DNA of 64,000 nucleotides from Amphibalanus amphitrite (Eukaryota; Arthropoda; Thecostraca; Balanomorpha; Balanidae), in NCBI RefSeq assembly GCF_019059575.1, contig NW_024881970.1, positions 248,001 through 312,000 on the forward strand. Direction: 5' to 3'. Below, in pieces: positions 47,869 through 59,295 of this stretch. Made by a program: the position numbers and the translations under genes. Every line of letters starts with the position of its first letter. The stretch's first letter is position 1. The notes under the pieces are model-generated. The model made no database searches. It saw only the letters and a list, made by a program, of their open reading frames with translations, and was not told where the DNA came from.

Positions 47869-50175
47869 CATTTCTGAAACCGAGGGCCGGCTGACAGAAA
47901 CTACTCACAAAACTCACCGAGGTCCGAGAATCGGCATCCAGGAAGCGGAGCATCAACCATCTCACGTATTCAGCCTGGTTCCGGTGCTTTGCTTCGGTGG
48001 CCGTGGGTTTAGTTGGCTCTCTGCAGCAAGCCGCAAGTCGTATAAATGAGGGAGGTATCAGACTCCGATTTGTTGGGACGAGCGACCGTTGGGAAGGGAC
48101 TGCCGGGAGACAGTGGCGGCAGATGGGCTGAGGTGAGGGGCCGGTGGATGGGGCGAAAGACGTGCCCCGGGGCCCGGGGCTCAGGGCCGCCGGTCTGTAC
48201 CGTTATAACAAGTCATGGTGGTTTGCATGCAGGGACAGAGATGACTCTCGGATAATCCAAAAAGCATGATTCGCGTTTCCGCCGCCGAAATAAATACACA
48301 TATGAAATTAATTCATTCCCGTGACCATTTCGTTCGCTCGGATACCCAAAGACTTTGAGAAAAAGAAGGGAGCGCACTCGCAAATATAAACAGACTAGTG
48401 CAAACCCGTATAAGAACTATACGTACCTATAAGAACGTATAAGCACCTTCGATATCCATAGCAGCTAGAACACCTCAGCATTTCTAAGCTTTGATCGTCC
48501 AAGATCTCGGGATTCTAGAATATTCTGTCTTCTATTAAAAGCTAGACATGACAGGAAGTATGTTTGCTTTGTTCTTGTGGAGACAGTCTGTCAGCTTGAT
48601 TAAACCATCTGCGTCGCAGCTGTCGGCGGCGACGGACGGCTGCCTCTGCGGCCCGTACAAGCCGCGGAGAGCGACCGGTCAGAGCGCACGTACTCTCTGA
48701 CTCTCCCATCCAAACCAGTCTCCCCTTCACTCTTTGGACGAGGAGACGAGATTCCGCCTTAAGGACTCCTAGGACCAAGACAATAAAATTTGATGACAAA
48801 AGGACGATCCCTAGATGCTAAGGTGAATATGTAAGTTGTAACTGACACAATATATACCTATATAATACGACGCTGATGGCAAATTACAAGGAGCCTTACA
48901 TACTGGTTATGAGTTAAAACTAAATTACAAGTACATTTGACATTTTCGTTTCTAGCTTGGGTGTCCTCGTTTAGCATAAAAATGGACGGGACAGCAGGGA
49001 CAGGACATATCGGGACAACCGGTAACAAATCCTCTTTACCCTGCATTACGAGACAGAGTGAGTTAAACGCAAATATCGCTTTTTTTTTCTCGAATCAAAT
49101 AGCCTGATCAACGGTCATTAATCTGTATCCAAACGATACGAAACGCCGAAATATTGGCTCAAGCCGCGTTCAGTAAACCGTTCAAAAGTTTGTCCGTGAG
49201 TTTTTGCTTCCACAATGCATTGCATAGGTATTACAGCAAAAACACTATCCTCATATCAAATTACCTACCCATGCTGAAATGAAAAGGATGTGTTTTGCGC
49301 TATAGGAAAATTCTCCAAGATCTCATTGGTACCAATACCTATCCGCCCAAATTCACGTCCTTATCGCCTTCACATTCAACTGCCGCTGCTTGTCATCGCG
49401 GTCGGCGGTCGTCACTCAAGAGCGACAGTGGACACCGAATTTAAGTCCACCGTGGCCTTCTGCATATTATCAGTGTGGACGAGAAGCAGCCCGGAACGAC
49501 AGTGCACAGTGGACGGGCATATTAGCCGTTTTCACGACGGGCTATCCGGCGAGTGCACCTGATTTGACCAAATCTGCACCTAATCTCTTTTACAGCACTA
49601 TCTTTATCTTTTGGATTTATTTCAGTGTTTTAATCGATGATACTCTCTGATAATATGACAAAGCAGGCATATAAGCAATTAGTGCAACCCTAGCTGATAG
49701 CTGCTAAGAGACACACTGAACCTAATTTGACCAAATCTGCACCTAATCTGCACCAGCTAATCTGCACCAAATATGTACCAGATGGCCGTCGTGAAAACGA
49801 TTATTATAGGTCGTGCATCTTCTCTCCACTGTCCACTCCCGGGTGCATACATTCTAACAAGATCGTAGGAAGGCCCCGTTGAGATTTTACGAGTCGCCGT
49901 TCTGCCCACATGTGCTCCGACCCGTCCTCGTTCGGATGATGAGCCTCACCATGGTCCTAGGTGACCGTTTGACTGTTGAACCGACACCGGACGGGTGCTG
50001 CTATACAGGGTTGGGCAGATAAATTGGGACAAATTTCAACTTCCTCTAAAACGACTATTTTTTGAGTGATAAATATAATTTTTGAACATAAATATAGGCT
50101 AATGAATACTTTTCCATGGTATACAGGTTGTGTTGTAATTTTTAGTCGGCTGGTCACAGAACGTGGGCTTTGGGC
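47869..50175. other. Non-genic stretch with a small inverted-repeat element
   Basis: No gene is recognised. CGTTTTCACGACGG at 49528 is inverted at 49786-49799. The enclosed 270 bp contains CCTAATTTGACCAAATCTGC-type duplicated sequence (about 49558 and 49731). It is probably a small MITE, but no target duplication is clear. The rest is mixed DNA without exon signals. Confidence 0.4.
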
Positions 50176-51345
50176 TTAACCCGCGCCCCAGTGGCGGTCT
50201 CGGCCAACTTCGCCCTTGTGGGGGGGGGGGGCATATGTTACCACCCACCTCTAACTCAAAGACTAAGAGGGCTAGAAAGACGCAGTAAAAAGCAGTCGAT
50301 AGCTCTCAATGCGTACGTTTGAAAGTATTCAGTCATTTTTCATCTTAGAGCAATATTGGGGTCACCAGAGGTCATCAAAGGTCAAAATTTGCCAATTGTC
50401 ATAATATTTTTCAGAAAACATGCCGTTATCTCAGGAACTATGATAGCTAGAAAAACACATGGAAAAGCAATCGACAGCTTTTGAGCTCTTCTTTTGATAA
50501 CGTCATTATCAAAATTGACCTCAGGTCAACAGTTTAGCCTCCAGAGGGCAAAAACTCCAAAAATAGCTGTTTTTACGAAAACTGTTTTTCGACAATAGCT
50601 TTCGACTAAAAAAAGCCACGATATTTCTATTGCTAAAATCGTGTTCCTCTCGCCGAGACGCGTCGAATGAACTATAAATTGACCTTGAAAGATCAACTTA
50701 AAAATTTGACCTCAGGTCAAGGTCGTGACCTGACCGGAAAAGGTCATGTTGCATATCAGTCGATGCATCTCAACAAGACAAACACAATGAGACCATCCCC
50801 AGCGTTCTACCTCTTTCCAATCGCGAGTTATTGGCAAAAATCTGTTTGTAGCCTCAAATGACCTCGGATGACCTTTCTAGAGGCTATCAGCAAAAATCGG
50901 ACACCTTGGTCATCACGGGTGGTCCAAATAATTGCGATTCTGAAATATTTGGGCTATTCCTATGCGTACATACGGATCTAGAGGCATTTTCATTTTCGCC
51001 ATTGCCTTATCCTAATGGTAAGGTCACGCCACTGCACTGGCCTGACCTTGGGTCACGGATATAAAAAATCCGAGATATGCAAATTACAGGCGTCCCATGC
51101 AATTCATCAAGCTTAAAACCTCTCTGACAAACACTGCAGGCTGGACATGATTGCAAACTTTTTTAGGCTTGGTCGGTTAACTTGACCTGGTGACCTGACC
51201 TGACATGACCTGGGGTCAAAAATTTCACACATTGTCCACAATTGATGTACAGAAAGCTACTCCAAGCGGCGCGGCGCTACTCGCCGCGGTTTTTTATTCA
51301 CACGCAAAAAACGCGACAGGGTGTGTGGTAACATATCGCCCCCCT
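50176..51345 (-). mobile_element. Diverged TTAA-type element, opposite orientation
   Basis: It begins TTAACCCGCGCCCCAGTGGCGG, then a G-run and CATATGTTACCAC, which is inverted near the other end (GTGGTAACATATCGCCCCCC, about 51326-51345). Internal sequence such as TTTGACCTCAGGTCAAGGTC, GACCTGACCGGAAA and GTTGCATATCAGTCGATGC matches the reverse complement of the 1.2 kb TTAA elements. It is therefore an old relative in reverse orientation. The outer TTAA at the right end is not seen. Many AGGTCA/TGACCT motifs remain, and there is no coding potential. Confidence 0.65.
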
Positions 51346-53543
51346 AATATCACCTGAGGCTGATATGCGTTACGATCCTTCCATAATCGCTTATCGTCGG
51401 GAGATTCGGACAAGGCCTCCTCCTTCTGGGATAGACAGGACAGCTGAATGCCGAATGCGCAACCATTTTCGGACCCATTTCACTGAGAAAAACAGATGCT
51501 ATCGAGGAAAATTTACATGAATGCTGATTCATCGACTGAGGCAGGAGATGTAAATTATGGATAGTCGGGCCATTTCTCTTCACAGAGTGGTCCGTGCAGA
51601 AGTGATATGGTCGGGGCTGCCTTTGAAATGGAGCAGCGGACCCTCAAATGGCTTAATTTCACGCAGTGGAACTGCTTGACTGTGCGAGGTTCCGGACCAA
51701 TGTGTCATGTGAAGCGAGAATTATATCGGACCGGCTTCCATTTTGGCTTGAATGAATCATTGAGGCTTGGGGTGCTTCTTCAGAGAGCGTCAGTCAGCAG
51801 TTAGGTAAGATGTCAACAGATGCTTAGCTGCGCCTTGCAACTTGCAAGCAAAGTTAATCAGGGTATAGCAGTATAGCACATAAATTCGCACTGCTAATAT
51901 CAGTCAAACCCTTCTTATCATCCAAAGCAAGGTCAAATAGAGACGAGCATCGCACCTCTAAAATCGTGCTGTTTCCATAGAGCTGCTATGAGAAGCCGCG
52001 CCCAGGCCTGCAGTATCGCCAGCCCCACAGTACCGCCGGACGGCACCCGACCATACATCATGTGGCGATATATGTATGTGGCCACTTTATGCAGGGAAGC
52101 GCGCGGATAAGACATACCGCCAAAGTCGAGCCCGAGCGAGGTGACAAAAGGCGATGCTGAGCTGGTCCCCGTCTTTACCGCAACGTCCGTGCCAGAAAAA
52201 TGTTTACTGAATGCCAACAGAGCTTTGGGGGATCAGCTGTTTTTGGGGTGTGGGTTCCTACATGGGTTCCTGTAGATGTGCAATGGTGGACGCAAACACA
52301 ACATATGCCTAAAACACGGAACATGACTCTAAAACCGCTCTCATTGGTAGTAGTTATTGTCGCAATGCAGTTCACTTGCTGGATAAATGGCAAACACTTC
52401 TGTGTTCAGTCTATAACTGATGTATGATACTGATGACTGAACTCTGGTGTTGGTCTGTTGTAGTCCAAGAGGTACAGTCCTACAGTCCTACTGTAGATGC
52501 GGCTTTCTTAACATTCTGGATTACTATGCAGAGCAAGACGAGCGCCTCCTCTGAATTTAGTGACACGATTATCGAGATGAATAAACGGCTTGGCTGGTAC
52601 CTACTCGCACATAAAAAGTTCAAAAGCTAACCGGGAGGCGGGAAGATAGACTAAATGAAAAGTGGTGGCATGCTGCCCATACTGAGTTACATTTTATAAA
52701 AACGTCTATTTACTGATATTTGTACCGATGCCCAAGCCCAGCCTTCATCATCAAACAAACACATTCGGGTACCGTTTGAATGCTTACATTTATCTGAAGG
52801 TGGAGACATGTCAATGCTCGGGGTTATATGAGCAGAGTCAATACGAATTACAAACGGACTACAATGGTGAGCGAATAGGAAAATCCGTTCCTGATACGCA
52901 TTTACTTGCTCATGTAACCCCGGTAAAAGTTTAGCGGTTAACACTTCGACTCTTATTATGGCAAGGTATTTTTCATGCTCAGCATAGCACAATGCCTTGT
53001 AGCAGATCTTGAGGGCATTCATTAATCTCCATGGAGAATGGGCTACTGTGTTTACCTCAATCAATGACGCAGCATCGATCAGCTGATCGTGTGTCGCGCC
53101 CTTCCATCTCCATTAACCCTTTAGCAGCGGGCGGACCGCATAGCTCGCCGACATGAGACTGATTGTTGCCAGAGCAGCTTTTCAGTGGTGCGCAGAGGCC
53201 GATAGGGGGTTGATGTATAGGTCAACGCTTGGTTGGCGCCGGCTGATCAATCAAAGGCGTTAATGCAGGATGGCGGCGGGCAACGGCCTAGTTCTCCAAT
53301 TGTGTGAAAATAGCCGTTTTTTATTCAGTGCTTTGCTTTCTCTCGGATGTGATTCAATAGCCTATCGTAAATGTAATGAATCATTATGTGAATTTTTGGC
53401 CTGCATGAGACCATTGGTCCCTAAATGTCGTCACTTTTAGTTATCCTACGACAGAGCAGAGACAAAAAAGGCAAGTGAAATGTTGAAACATGTATTTGCA
53501 TAAGCATCATCGACAATCCACACAGGTATTCAGCGCGGTACGT
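51346..53543. other. Non-genic stretch downstream of the lectin cluster
   Basis: No exon is recognised. A reverse-strand AATAAA at 53320-53325 lies about 220 bp beyond the first lectin stop and could serve as its polyadenylation signal. ATTTGCATAAGCATCATCGAC at 53491 is shared with the sequence below the truncated third lectin and marks common 3' flank. Confidence 0.4.
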
Positions 53544-54167
53544 TTACCTCAGTTTGATCTGACACAGGATATGACTGGCGATATGGCAGGGCAGGTCGTT
53601 CCAGCCTTTCGCCGCGCCGTGCTCCGGCCCCCAGATGTGCACACAGTCGCCGTCGCCGCTCGGCTCACCCGTGTTCCAGCGCGTAGCCACCGGGCGCGCG
53701 CCGTCAATCCAGCCGAACTCCCCAGCCTGCTCCAGACGCGACAGGCCGATCCAGGCGCCGTAGCTGCCTCTGGTGGAGGCGACCAGCTGTTCCGTGAAGT
53801 CGCCCGCCGACGGGGCCACCGTGGCGAGCCGCGCGCGCCGGTCCAGCGCCGCGCAGTGGTGCTGCGCCTCGTACCAGCTCGACTTGGACAGCGGGATCAG
53901 GTAGCAGCTGTCTCTGTGTCGCGTCCATCCGCTGGGACACTCCTCAGCCTCCTGCGCCGCCTGCTTCTGGATGGACGTGACCATCTCGCTGATCTCCTCC
54001 TGGCCGAGCCGAATCTCCTCCACGGCCGCCGAGTCGTCGATGCCGGCACGGCAGCCCGTCGAGAGCTGCTCGATGATGTCCTGGACGGCGCCGCTTGCAG
54101 AGGACGCCGTCGATGGCGACACCAGCAGCAGCGCCGCAGCGGACAGGAGGAGCGAACTGGATACCAT
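53544..54167 (-). CDS. Secreted C-type lectin, copy 1
   Basis: This is a single-exon frame of 207 residues from ATG 54167 to TAA 53544-53546. An N-terminal signal peptide (about residues 1-21, with LLLSAAALLLV) is followed by a short acidic helical stalk with C39, which could link subunits. A long-form C-type lectin domain then runs from C77 to C202. Its six cysteines are C77, C88, C105, C175, C194 and C202, with WIG at 139-141 and FGWIDG. The calcium/sugar site shows EPS (168-170) in place of the mannose-type EPN, and an intact WND (189-191). The likely role is secreted glycan binding in immunity, adhesion or shell/cuticle chemistry; ligand unknown. A TATA box lies 60 bp above the ATG, in sequence shared with copy 2. 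Confidence 0.92.
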   Translation of the reverse strand: MVSSSLLLSAAALLLVSPSTASSASGAVQDIIEQLSTGCRAGIDDSAAVEEIRLGQEEISEMVTSIQKQAAQEAEECPSGWTRHRDSCYLIPLSKSSWYEAQHHCAALDRRARLATVAPSAGDFTEQLVASTRGSYGAWIGLSRLEQAGEFGWIDGARPVATRWNTGEPSGDGDCVHIWGPEHGAAKGWNDLPCHIASHILCQIKLR

Positions 54168-54226
54168 GTCAATCTTTCAGCTCAGACGGCCGGGGGCAGA
54201 GTGCTCCGCACCGGCTGCACGCCAGG

Positions 54227-54232
54227 TTTATA
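54227..54232 (-). promoter_or_regulatory. TATA box of lectin copy 1
   Basis: On the minus strand the sequence is CTCCAGTATAAACCTGGCGTG, with TATAAA 60 bp upstream of the ATG. The same block stands 62 bp above the second lectin, so the position and flanking bases are conserved between the paralogues. The 5' UTR would be about 30 nt. Confidence 0.7.
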
Positions 54233-54239
54233 CTGGAGG

Positions 54240-56319
54240 TGGTCGGACGAGTGCAGCTCTGGCCGCGTCTGGCGGGACGGCCGGCGGCGCCACCAGCGTC
54301 GATCGGCCATGCTTATTCAACAGAAGCGTCATCATGGGACTGGAGAGGCCAGGGCGGGGAGGGGGCTGGACGTCAACTTCGGACTTTGATTGGTGCCAGC
54401 ACCCCTAGCTGCATTGGAACATGTCAAGAGTCAACTGATGCAAATATTACGCGTTTTGAACATGGGTTATTCCGTGCCACGTTCCGAAAAATGGCCTCAA
54501 GCCCGAGTGGATGGACGACCCTCAACACATGTCGCGGCGATGATCTTGTCATAAACTCGATTAGCTGTTCTTTTAGCACGCACGTCATCAGCCGTGCGTC
54601 ATTAGGTGCCTCTGGAGTTCCCATGCAGTTGATACTCAGACCAATGTGTATTTACCTACATTGATTCAGAGAAGTCACTGCCATTGCAACGCTCCCACTT
54701 AGCCATCAGATGTCCGACGTCCGTGCTGTCGGTGAATCGGTAACTGGTCACCCATACATCTAAACAATGGGCGTCACAATCTAACTGGCCCGGTACCTAT
54801 CTCTCACACACCTGGAAAGAACGGTGATATCTATGCATTCAGCGGCTATGAAATGGGAGGCTGTGGTAGCTCAAAGTGTTCGTCTTCAGGTTCGCGGGGA
54901 GGGAAGGGGTCCAATCAGTCAGCTGGGCTCAGAAGGAGAGGGTGGGAAGGGGGAGGGGTGCCGAGTGCCCTAATCGGAGCTGCTCCACTACGGAGAGTAG
55001 TGTTATTGGACAGGGCTCGCCTCTGTGCTTTGGGACGAAAGTCACGAACCCACGGACAGAGTGTTCACTGTCACTGCACGGTGCAAACAACTCTGCAGGA
55101 CGTCAGTGTGCATATTGCATATGCAATGTGGGTAGGTATTGTATATATAGCACCATGCGGTGGCCCAAACAAATCGTATACCAGCTACTACAGACAGGCT
55201 CTGGTAATACCAGTAGGGGAGAGTGGGGCACATTCGTGCAAAAAATCGATAAATCCATATATCTGTTCGTCGGTTAGTGCAATAGCAAAATTGTTGATCG
55301 TAGTATGGAAAGGAACTATTGCAGATATTTTTCCTCTTAAAACTTATCCTCTAAAGTTACCGCTTCTATTGAAAAATGACTTTTTATAACCCCGAACGTT
55401 TGCACGAACTGCCTCAGGTATGGGGCACATTCGTGCATGTGGTGGGGCACTTCCGTGCACCCTGCAAAATTGGAAGAATTACCGGGCATTGCCAGAAATT
55501 TACCAAAAGAAATTGGCAGGGGGTCATTTTACTTGATTCCTTTCCACAAGAATGCATTGCACAACATATGTAGAAAGAATGGGCGGGCCAACAAGAATGT
55601 GCCAACCGCCGGCCATCGACCCGCCTCCGTGACCTCTCCAAGGACACGTGAATTACTTGTCACGACGTCGCAACCAGCCGAGACTGAGTCAGGCGAGCGT
55701 CACTACTACAGATAAAGTCATAAATCGCAAAAACGAAAAAATATGCAGGAATGTGCCCCTAGGCAGTGCGTGCACGAACCTGCCCCACAACGTTATTAAT
55801 AATATGATTCAAAAATTCTTATTGAAAAAATGACAGTTTTTCAACAAACCAGTTTGCAGCAGTTCCGTGAATAAAGTGAGCTTCTTCGGACCCAATTTTG
55901 AAAAGTTAAACCACATTTCCGAGTCAGGATCACGAAAATGGATGATATGAGAGAAGTTTGGAAAGCCCACGAATATGACAAATTTGCGTTTTTATCAAGC
56001 ATGACAGCAGGTTCAGTGTTGTCTTCTACTGTGAACGAAGGTTTTGCACCTAGAAAATTTAGTGTACTTCTGGCTATATCTTTGTCGTCTTAAGCTTTTA
56101 AGTGTTGAAGATGCGATCGACTTGTTGGGTAACAAGCCGGCCATGATCGTGTAAAATGGCTTCATGGTAGATGGATTAGTTTCTGAGATATAACCGGAAA
56201 TGTAAAAGTGCAAAACCTACCGCTTAATCTCGCGAGAGCCGTACATACCGAAACCGTTCGCCTACGTGTGCCATATCGCTCATAGGTTAGGGAGCGGACC
56301 GCAGAGAGCCTGAAAGCAC
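54240..56319. other. Non-genic stretch with a GGGGCAC-rich repeat
   Basis: No gene is recognised. From 55214, GGGGAGAGTGGGGCACATTC shares its first bases with the TIR element in MITD1 intron 2. GGGGCACATTCGTGCA-type sequence recurs at about 55422 and 55442, and inverted at 55756 and 55767-55793. This may be a decayed related element of about 580 bp. No clean right end or duplication is seen. Confidence 0.4.
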
Positions 56320-57235
56320 TTAACCCTCGCCGGCACAGGGGGGGGGGGGGTTGATGCAACCCCCCTAAGGTTTTTCGCAAATAACTCGCGTAAAAAGCGG
56401 CCGATTGCGACGAAACTTTCAGTACCCTCGCATTGATCAATTTTACACGCTCCCTGAAAATTTCATGGCCCTAACCCCAATGACCTTTGACCTGTGACCT
56501 CTTTTTCGTGACCATGTTTGGCCGAAATCGCGATTCGGCGTATGTCGGCCCGCATTAGCCGCGCGTTTGCAAGCTTTTCGTGGTTTCAAACGTTCAAACA
56601 TGTGATTTGATGTTGCTCCCGTACATTAGGGTGGGTGTCAAGGTCACCTGAAGGTCAGGTCAGGTCATTGACCTTTGGTGACCTCAGGTGACCTCGGTTC
56701 ACTTTTCGAGTTTTACATGTTTCTAGGCTAGTTTTTGGAGCTGAATTCGAATTTAGCAACCATTTGAACATTTACGAAGTAGTTTTGGTGCCTTCGTAAC
56801 ATGTTGCGAAGCTGTCAGAGGCGGTTGACACGTATTACGAATACCCGTCACAACCCCTACCGGTTGACCTGACCTGACCTGACCCGACCTGGTCTTAATG
56901 CTTAAAAACATCATCTCTGATCAAAACTAGCACGATATTCGTGATCAGCACCCCGGAAAACCGCATAGCAGCCACACATTACGACTTTCTAACAGGTCCC
57001 GATTTCCCCGGTTTTCGGGTCATTGACCTGACCTGAAAGGTCACCCGATGACCTAGGACCTTAAAATTGGGTATCATCGGCTTCCTCTCGTGACGGGCAA
57101 TACGCTCGTTTTTTCCGCGAAGCTCTAGCTCGATCAGGGGCCAAACGCGAGGGGGGGGGGGGTGGTCGTACCACTACCAACCTCCCCCCTTGTGCCGTCG
57201 TAGGACGCAAAATGGCCTGTGCCGGCGAGGGTTAA
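56320..57235. mobile_element. Intact 0.9 kb TTAA element
   Basis: TTAA at 56320-56323 and 57232-57235 encloses perfect inverted ends CCCTCGCCGGCACAGG and CCTGTGCCGGCGAGGG. A 13-base G-run, TTGATGCAACCCCCC and GGTTTTTCGCAAATAAC follow on the left. The interior has many TGACCT/AGGTCA motifs, including GACCTGACCTGACCTGACC. It has no coding potential. It belongs to the same structural group as the 1.2 kb elements but has different terminal sequence. Confidence 0.85.
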
Positions 57236-57408
57236 GGTTGTCGAACGGCTGAGTAAAGGGTCAAGTTAACAATACAATGATGCCTGCTACGTAGCTTCAA
57301 ATATGTTTCGGGAAATTATCGACGATTTTCGATGAATAGCGACCATTGTTTCGGAAGAAATTGTCTTATCCCATTAAGATAATTCATAGTTTTTACAAAG
57401 AATTAAGA

Positions 57409-57625
57409 TGGGGCTATTTGAGACAGTGGGGCTATTTGAGACAGTATCTAAAATTGCTATAAAATAAAAACCACTTAAAATTTATGCTTAATTTTTTGCT
57501 CAGGCGATTTACTGCTCGATTCCACACCTCCCTGAGCAAAAATATCACACAAAAATCAAACGATCTTCATTTTATAGCGATTTTAAATACTGTCTCAAAT
57601 AGCCCCACTGTCTCAAATAGCCCCA
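57409..57625. mobile_element. 217-bp MITE with duplicated inverted ends
   Basis: Each end carries two tandem copies of TGGGGCTATTTGAGACAG followed by TATYTAAAATYGCTATAAAAT, inverted at the other end. This gives inverted repeats of nearly 60 bp. No coding potential and no certain duplication. The TGGGG-ATTTG core resembles the ends of the element in MITD1 intron 2. Confidence 0.75.
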
Positions 57626-57986
57626 CTTTATGGTATGTTTAGCTTCAAGCATGTCCAATGTCAATGGAAGGATCAATTGGATTTTAAGTATATTAAGTAC
57701 CTATACTTTTAAAATAATTGAAGCGCTTATCACGTGCGAGTCGCAGCCCGTGTGCAACGTGTTTTAGTTGCACATCACTTTTACTTACGCAATTGACAAT
57801 CATCAAAACACCTAGGTACTGGGCTTTCAGTTCTACGAAAGACTTCATTCCTGACATTCCGAAAACGTTTGAGTACTCAATGTCGTTGGTGTGAGTTTTG
57901 AACTACTTCACAGTGACATTTTTCCATTTGGTTTGGCGTGGGTTCATATCTGATTCGCTGAAAATAGTTCGAAGCTAGGATATCGC

Positions 57987-57992
57987 TTTATT
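57987..57992 (-). promoter_or_regulatory. Polyadenylation signal of lectin copy 2
   Basis: AATAAA on the minus strand lies 46 bp beyond the stop codon of the second lectin, a typical distance for a short 3' UTR. Confidence 0.6.
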
Positions 57993-58037
57993 TTGCATGA
58001 AAACACATAATTTGACATCGCACATTCTAGCACTGCA

Positions 58038-58664
58038 CTAATTGAGCTCGATCTGACAGAGGTAGTGCAGTTTGAAATCACAGACCCTGTCGTTGAGTCC
58101 CGTTCTCTGAAGACTATCTCCGGGCCCGAACAGGTGACCGCAGGGACCGTCGCCGCTCGGCTCGCCCTGGCTGAAGTCACCGGCGGTGAGCACCGCGCGC
58201 GAGCCGTCCATCCACACCCAGTGATCGGAGGCCAGCTTCAGCAGACCGAGCCAGACGCCGTCGGCCGGGCTGGCCGCCACCAGCTCCCTGACAAAGTCCA
58301 TGGCCTCGCGCGGCACGGAGGCGAGCCGCGCGCGCCGGTCCAGCGCCGCGCAGTGGTGTTGCGCCCCGTGCCAGGCGGACTTGGCCGGCGGGATGACGTA
58401 GCAGCTGTCCAGGTGTTGCGTCCAGCCGTCCGGACAGACGGCCGGCGCGGGCGTCACCTTCTGCTGCAGCGCCGTCAGCATGTCCTTCAGCATGTCCTGG
58501 CCGCTGATGATGGTCTGGAACGAGTCCAGGACGCCGACACTCTCCTGGCACGAGGCGGTGAGCCTGTTGATGACATCCTGCAGGGTGGCGATCGGGGGAG
58601 CTGCCGTTGTCGGTGACACCAGTAGCAGCACCGCCGCGGTGAAGAGGAGGGACCTGGACACCAT
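58038..58664 (-). CDS. Secreted C-type lectin, copy 2
   Basis: This is a single-exon frame of 208 residues from ATG 58664 to TAG 58038-58040. It is collinear with copy 1: signal peptide (LLFTAAVLLLVSP), stalk with C39, and a lectin domain with cysteines C77, C88, C105, C175, C195 and C203. AQHHCAALDRRARLA is shared exactly. It differs in the binding region: EPS (168-170) is present, but the WND tryptophan is leucine (LND, 190-192) and the sequence after C175 is GHLFGPGD rather than VHIWGPE. It may therefore have altered or lost calcium-dependent sugar binding. TATA box and polyadenylation signal are both in place, so it is probably an active diverged paralogue. Confidence 0.9.
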   Translation of the reverse strand: MVSRSLLFTAAVLLLVSPTTAAPPIATLQDVINRLTASCQESVGVLDSFQTIISGQDMLKDMLTALQQKVTPAPAVCPDGWTQHLDSCYVIPPAKSAWHGAQHHCAALDRRARLASVPREAMDFVRELVAASPADGVWLGLLKLASDHWVWMDGSRAVLTAGDFSQGEPSGDGPCGHLFGPGDSLQRTGLNDRVCDFKLHYLCQIELN

Positions 58665-58725
58665 GTCGATCAGATCTGATCTCGGACGGCTCCGGCAGAC
58701 GGACCCGCAGTGGCCGCACGCTCAG

Positions 58726-58731
58726 TTTATA
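58726..58731 (-). promoter_or_regulatory. TATA box of lectin copy 2
   Basis: On the minus strand TCTCCAGTATAAACTGAGCG gives TATAAA 62 bp above the ATG. The block matches the one above copy 1 closely. Confidence 0.7.
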
Positions 58732-59295
58732 CTGGAGACCCTCAGACGGTTGCAAGCCCTTTCCAGGACGCCAGATAGGCCGTGACGTCATCGGTATATA
58801 TAGTCAGCAGTCGCCACAGTCGGGGAGTCTGACATGGGCTGGGTATGTTGGGTTTACCGACGGCCGGCAATGACAACTCTAGACGCAGCGACCGCTTAAT
58901 GGGTCAAATGTTTGCGGTCGAGGGCTATCCAAGCCCTTAAAAAAGAAGCGGGAGTATAGTGGCGCTTTAGTCCCCATCTTTTATTAAACTTTAATGGCGT
59001 TAACGTGCCTAGTTTGATGATATTAACGCGCCTAGTGCCTAGTCACATGGGCATGGTTTAAAGACGTCGACCTTTAATCGGCCCCCTGAGGCATTTGAGG
59101 CAATAAGCAGCTTCCTACGCGATGTTCTGCGAGGTTGTTGATGCATTAATTGTGAGGCTACGGGGTAGGTATGTTTATTGTTTGCCATCGATGTTTCAAA
59201 ACCTGCTGTTTGCAGTTGCTGACATTAGCCAAAATGTATTAACATATTTGCATGAGCATCGACAATCATACATGCAAATTTATGCCGCTGAAAGT

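Noticed and set aside
53490-54389. A 299-codon plus-strand frame
   Set aside because: It is antisense to lectin copy 1 and its GC-rich upstream sequence. The minus-strand frame has the signal peptide, cysteines and lectin motifs.
58065-58616. A 183-codon plus-strand frame
   Set aside because: It is the antisense shadow of lectin copy 2 and has no domain of its own.
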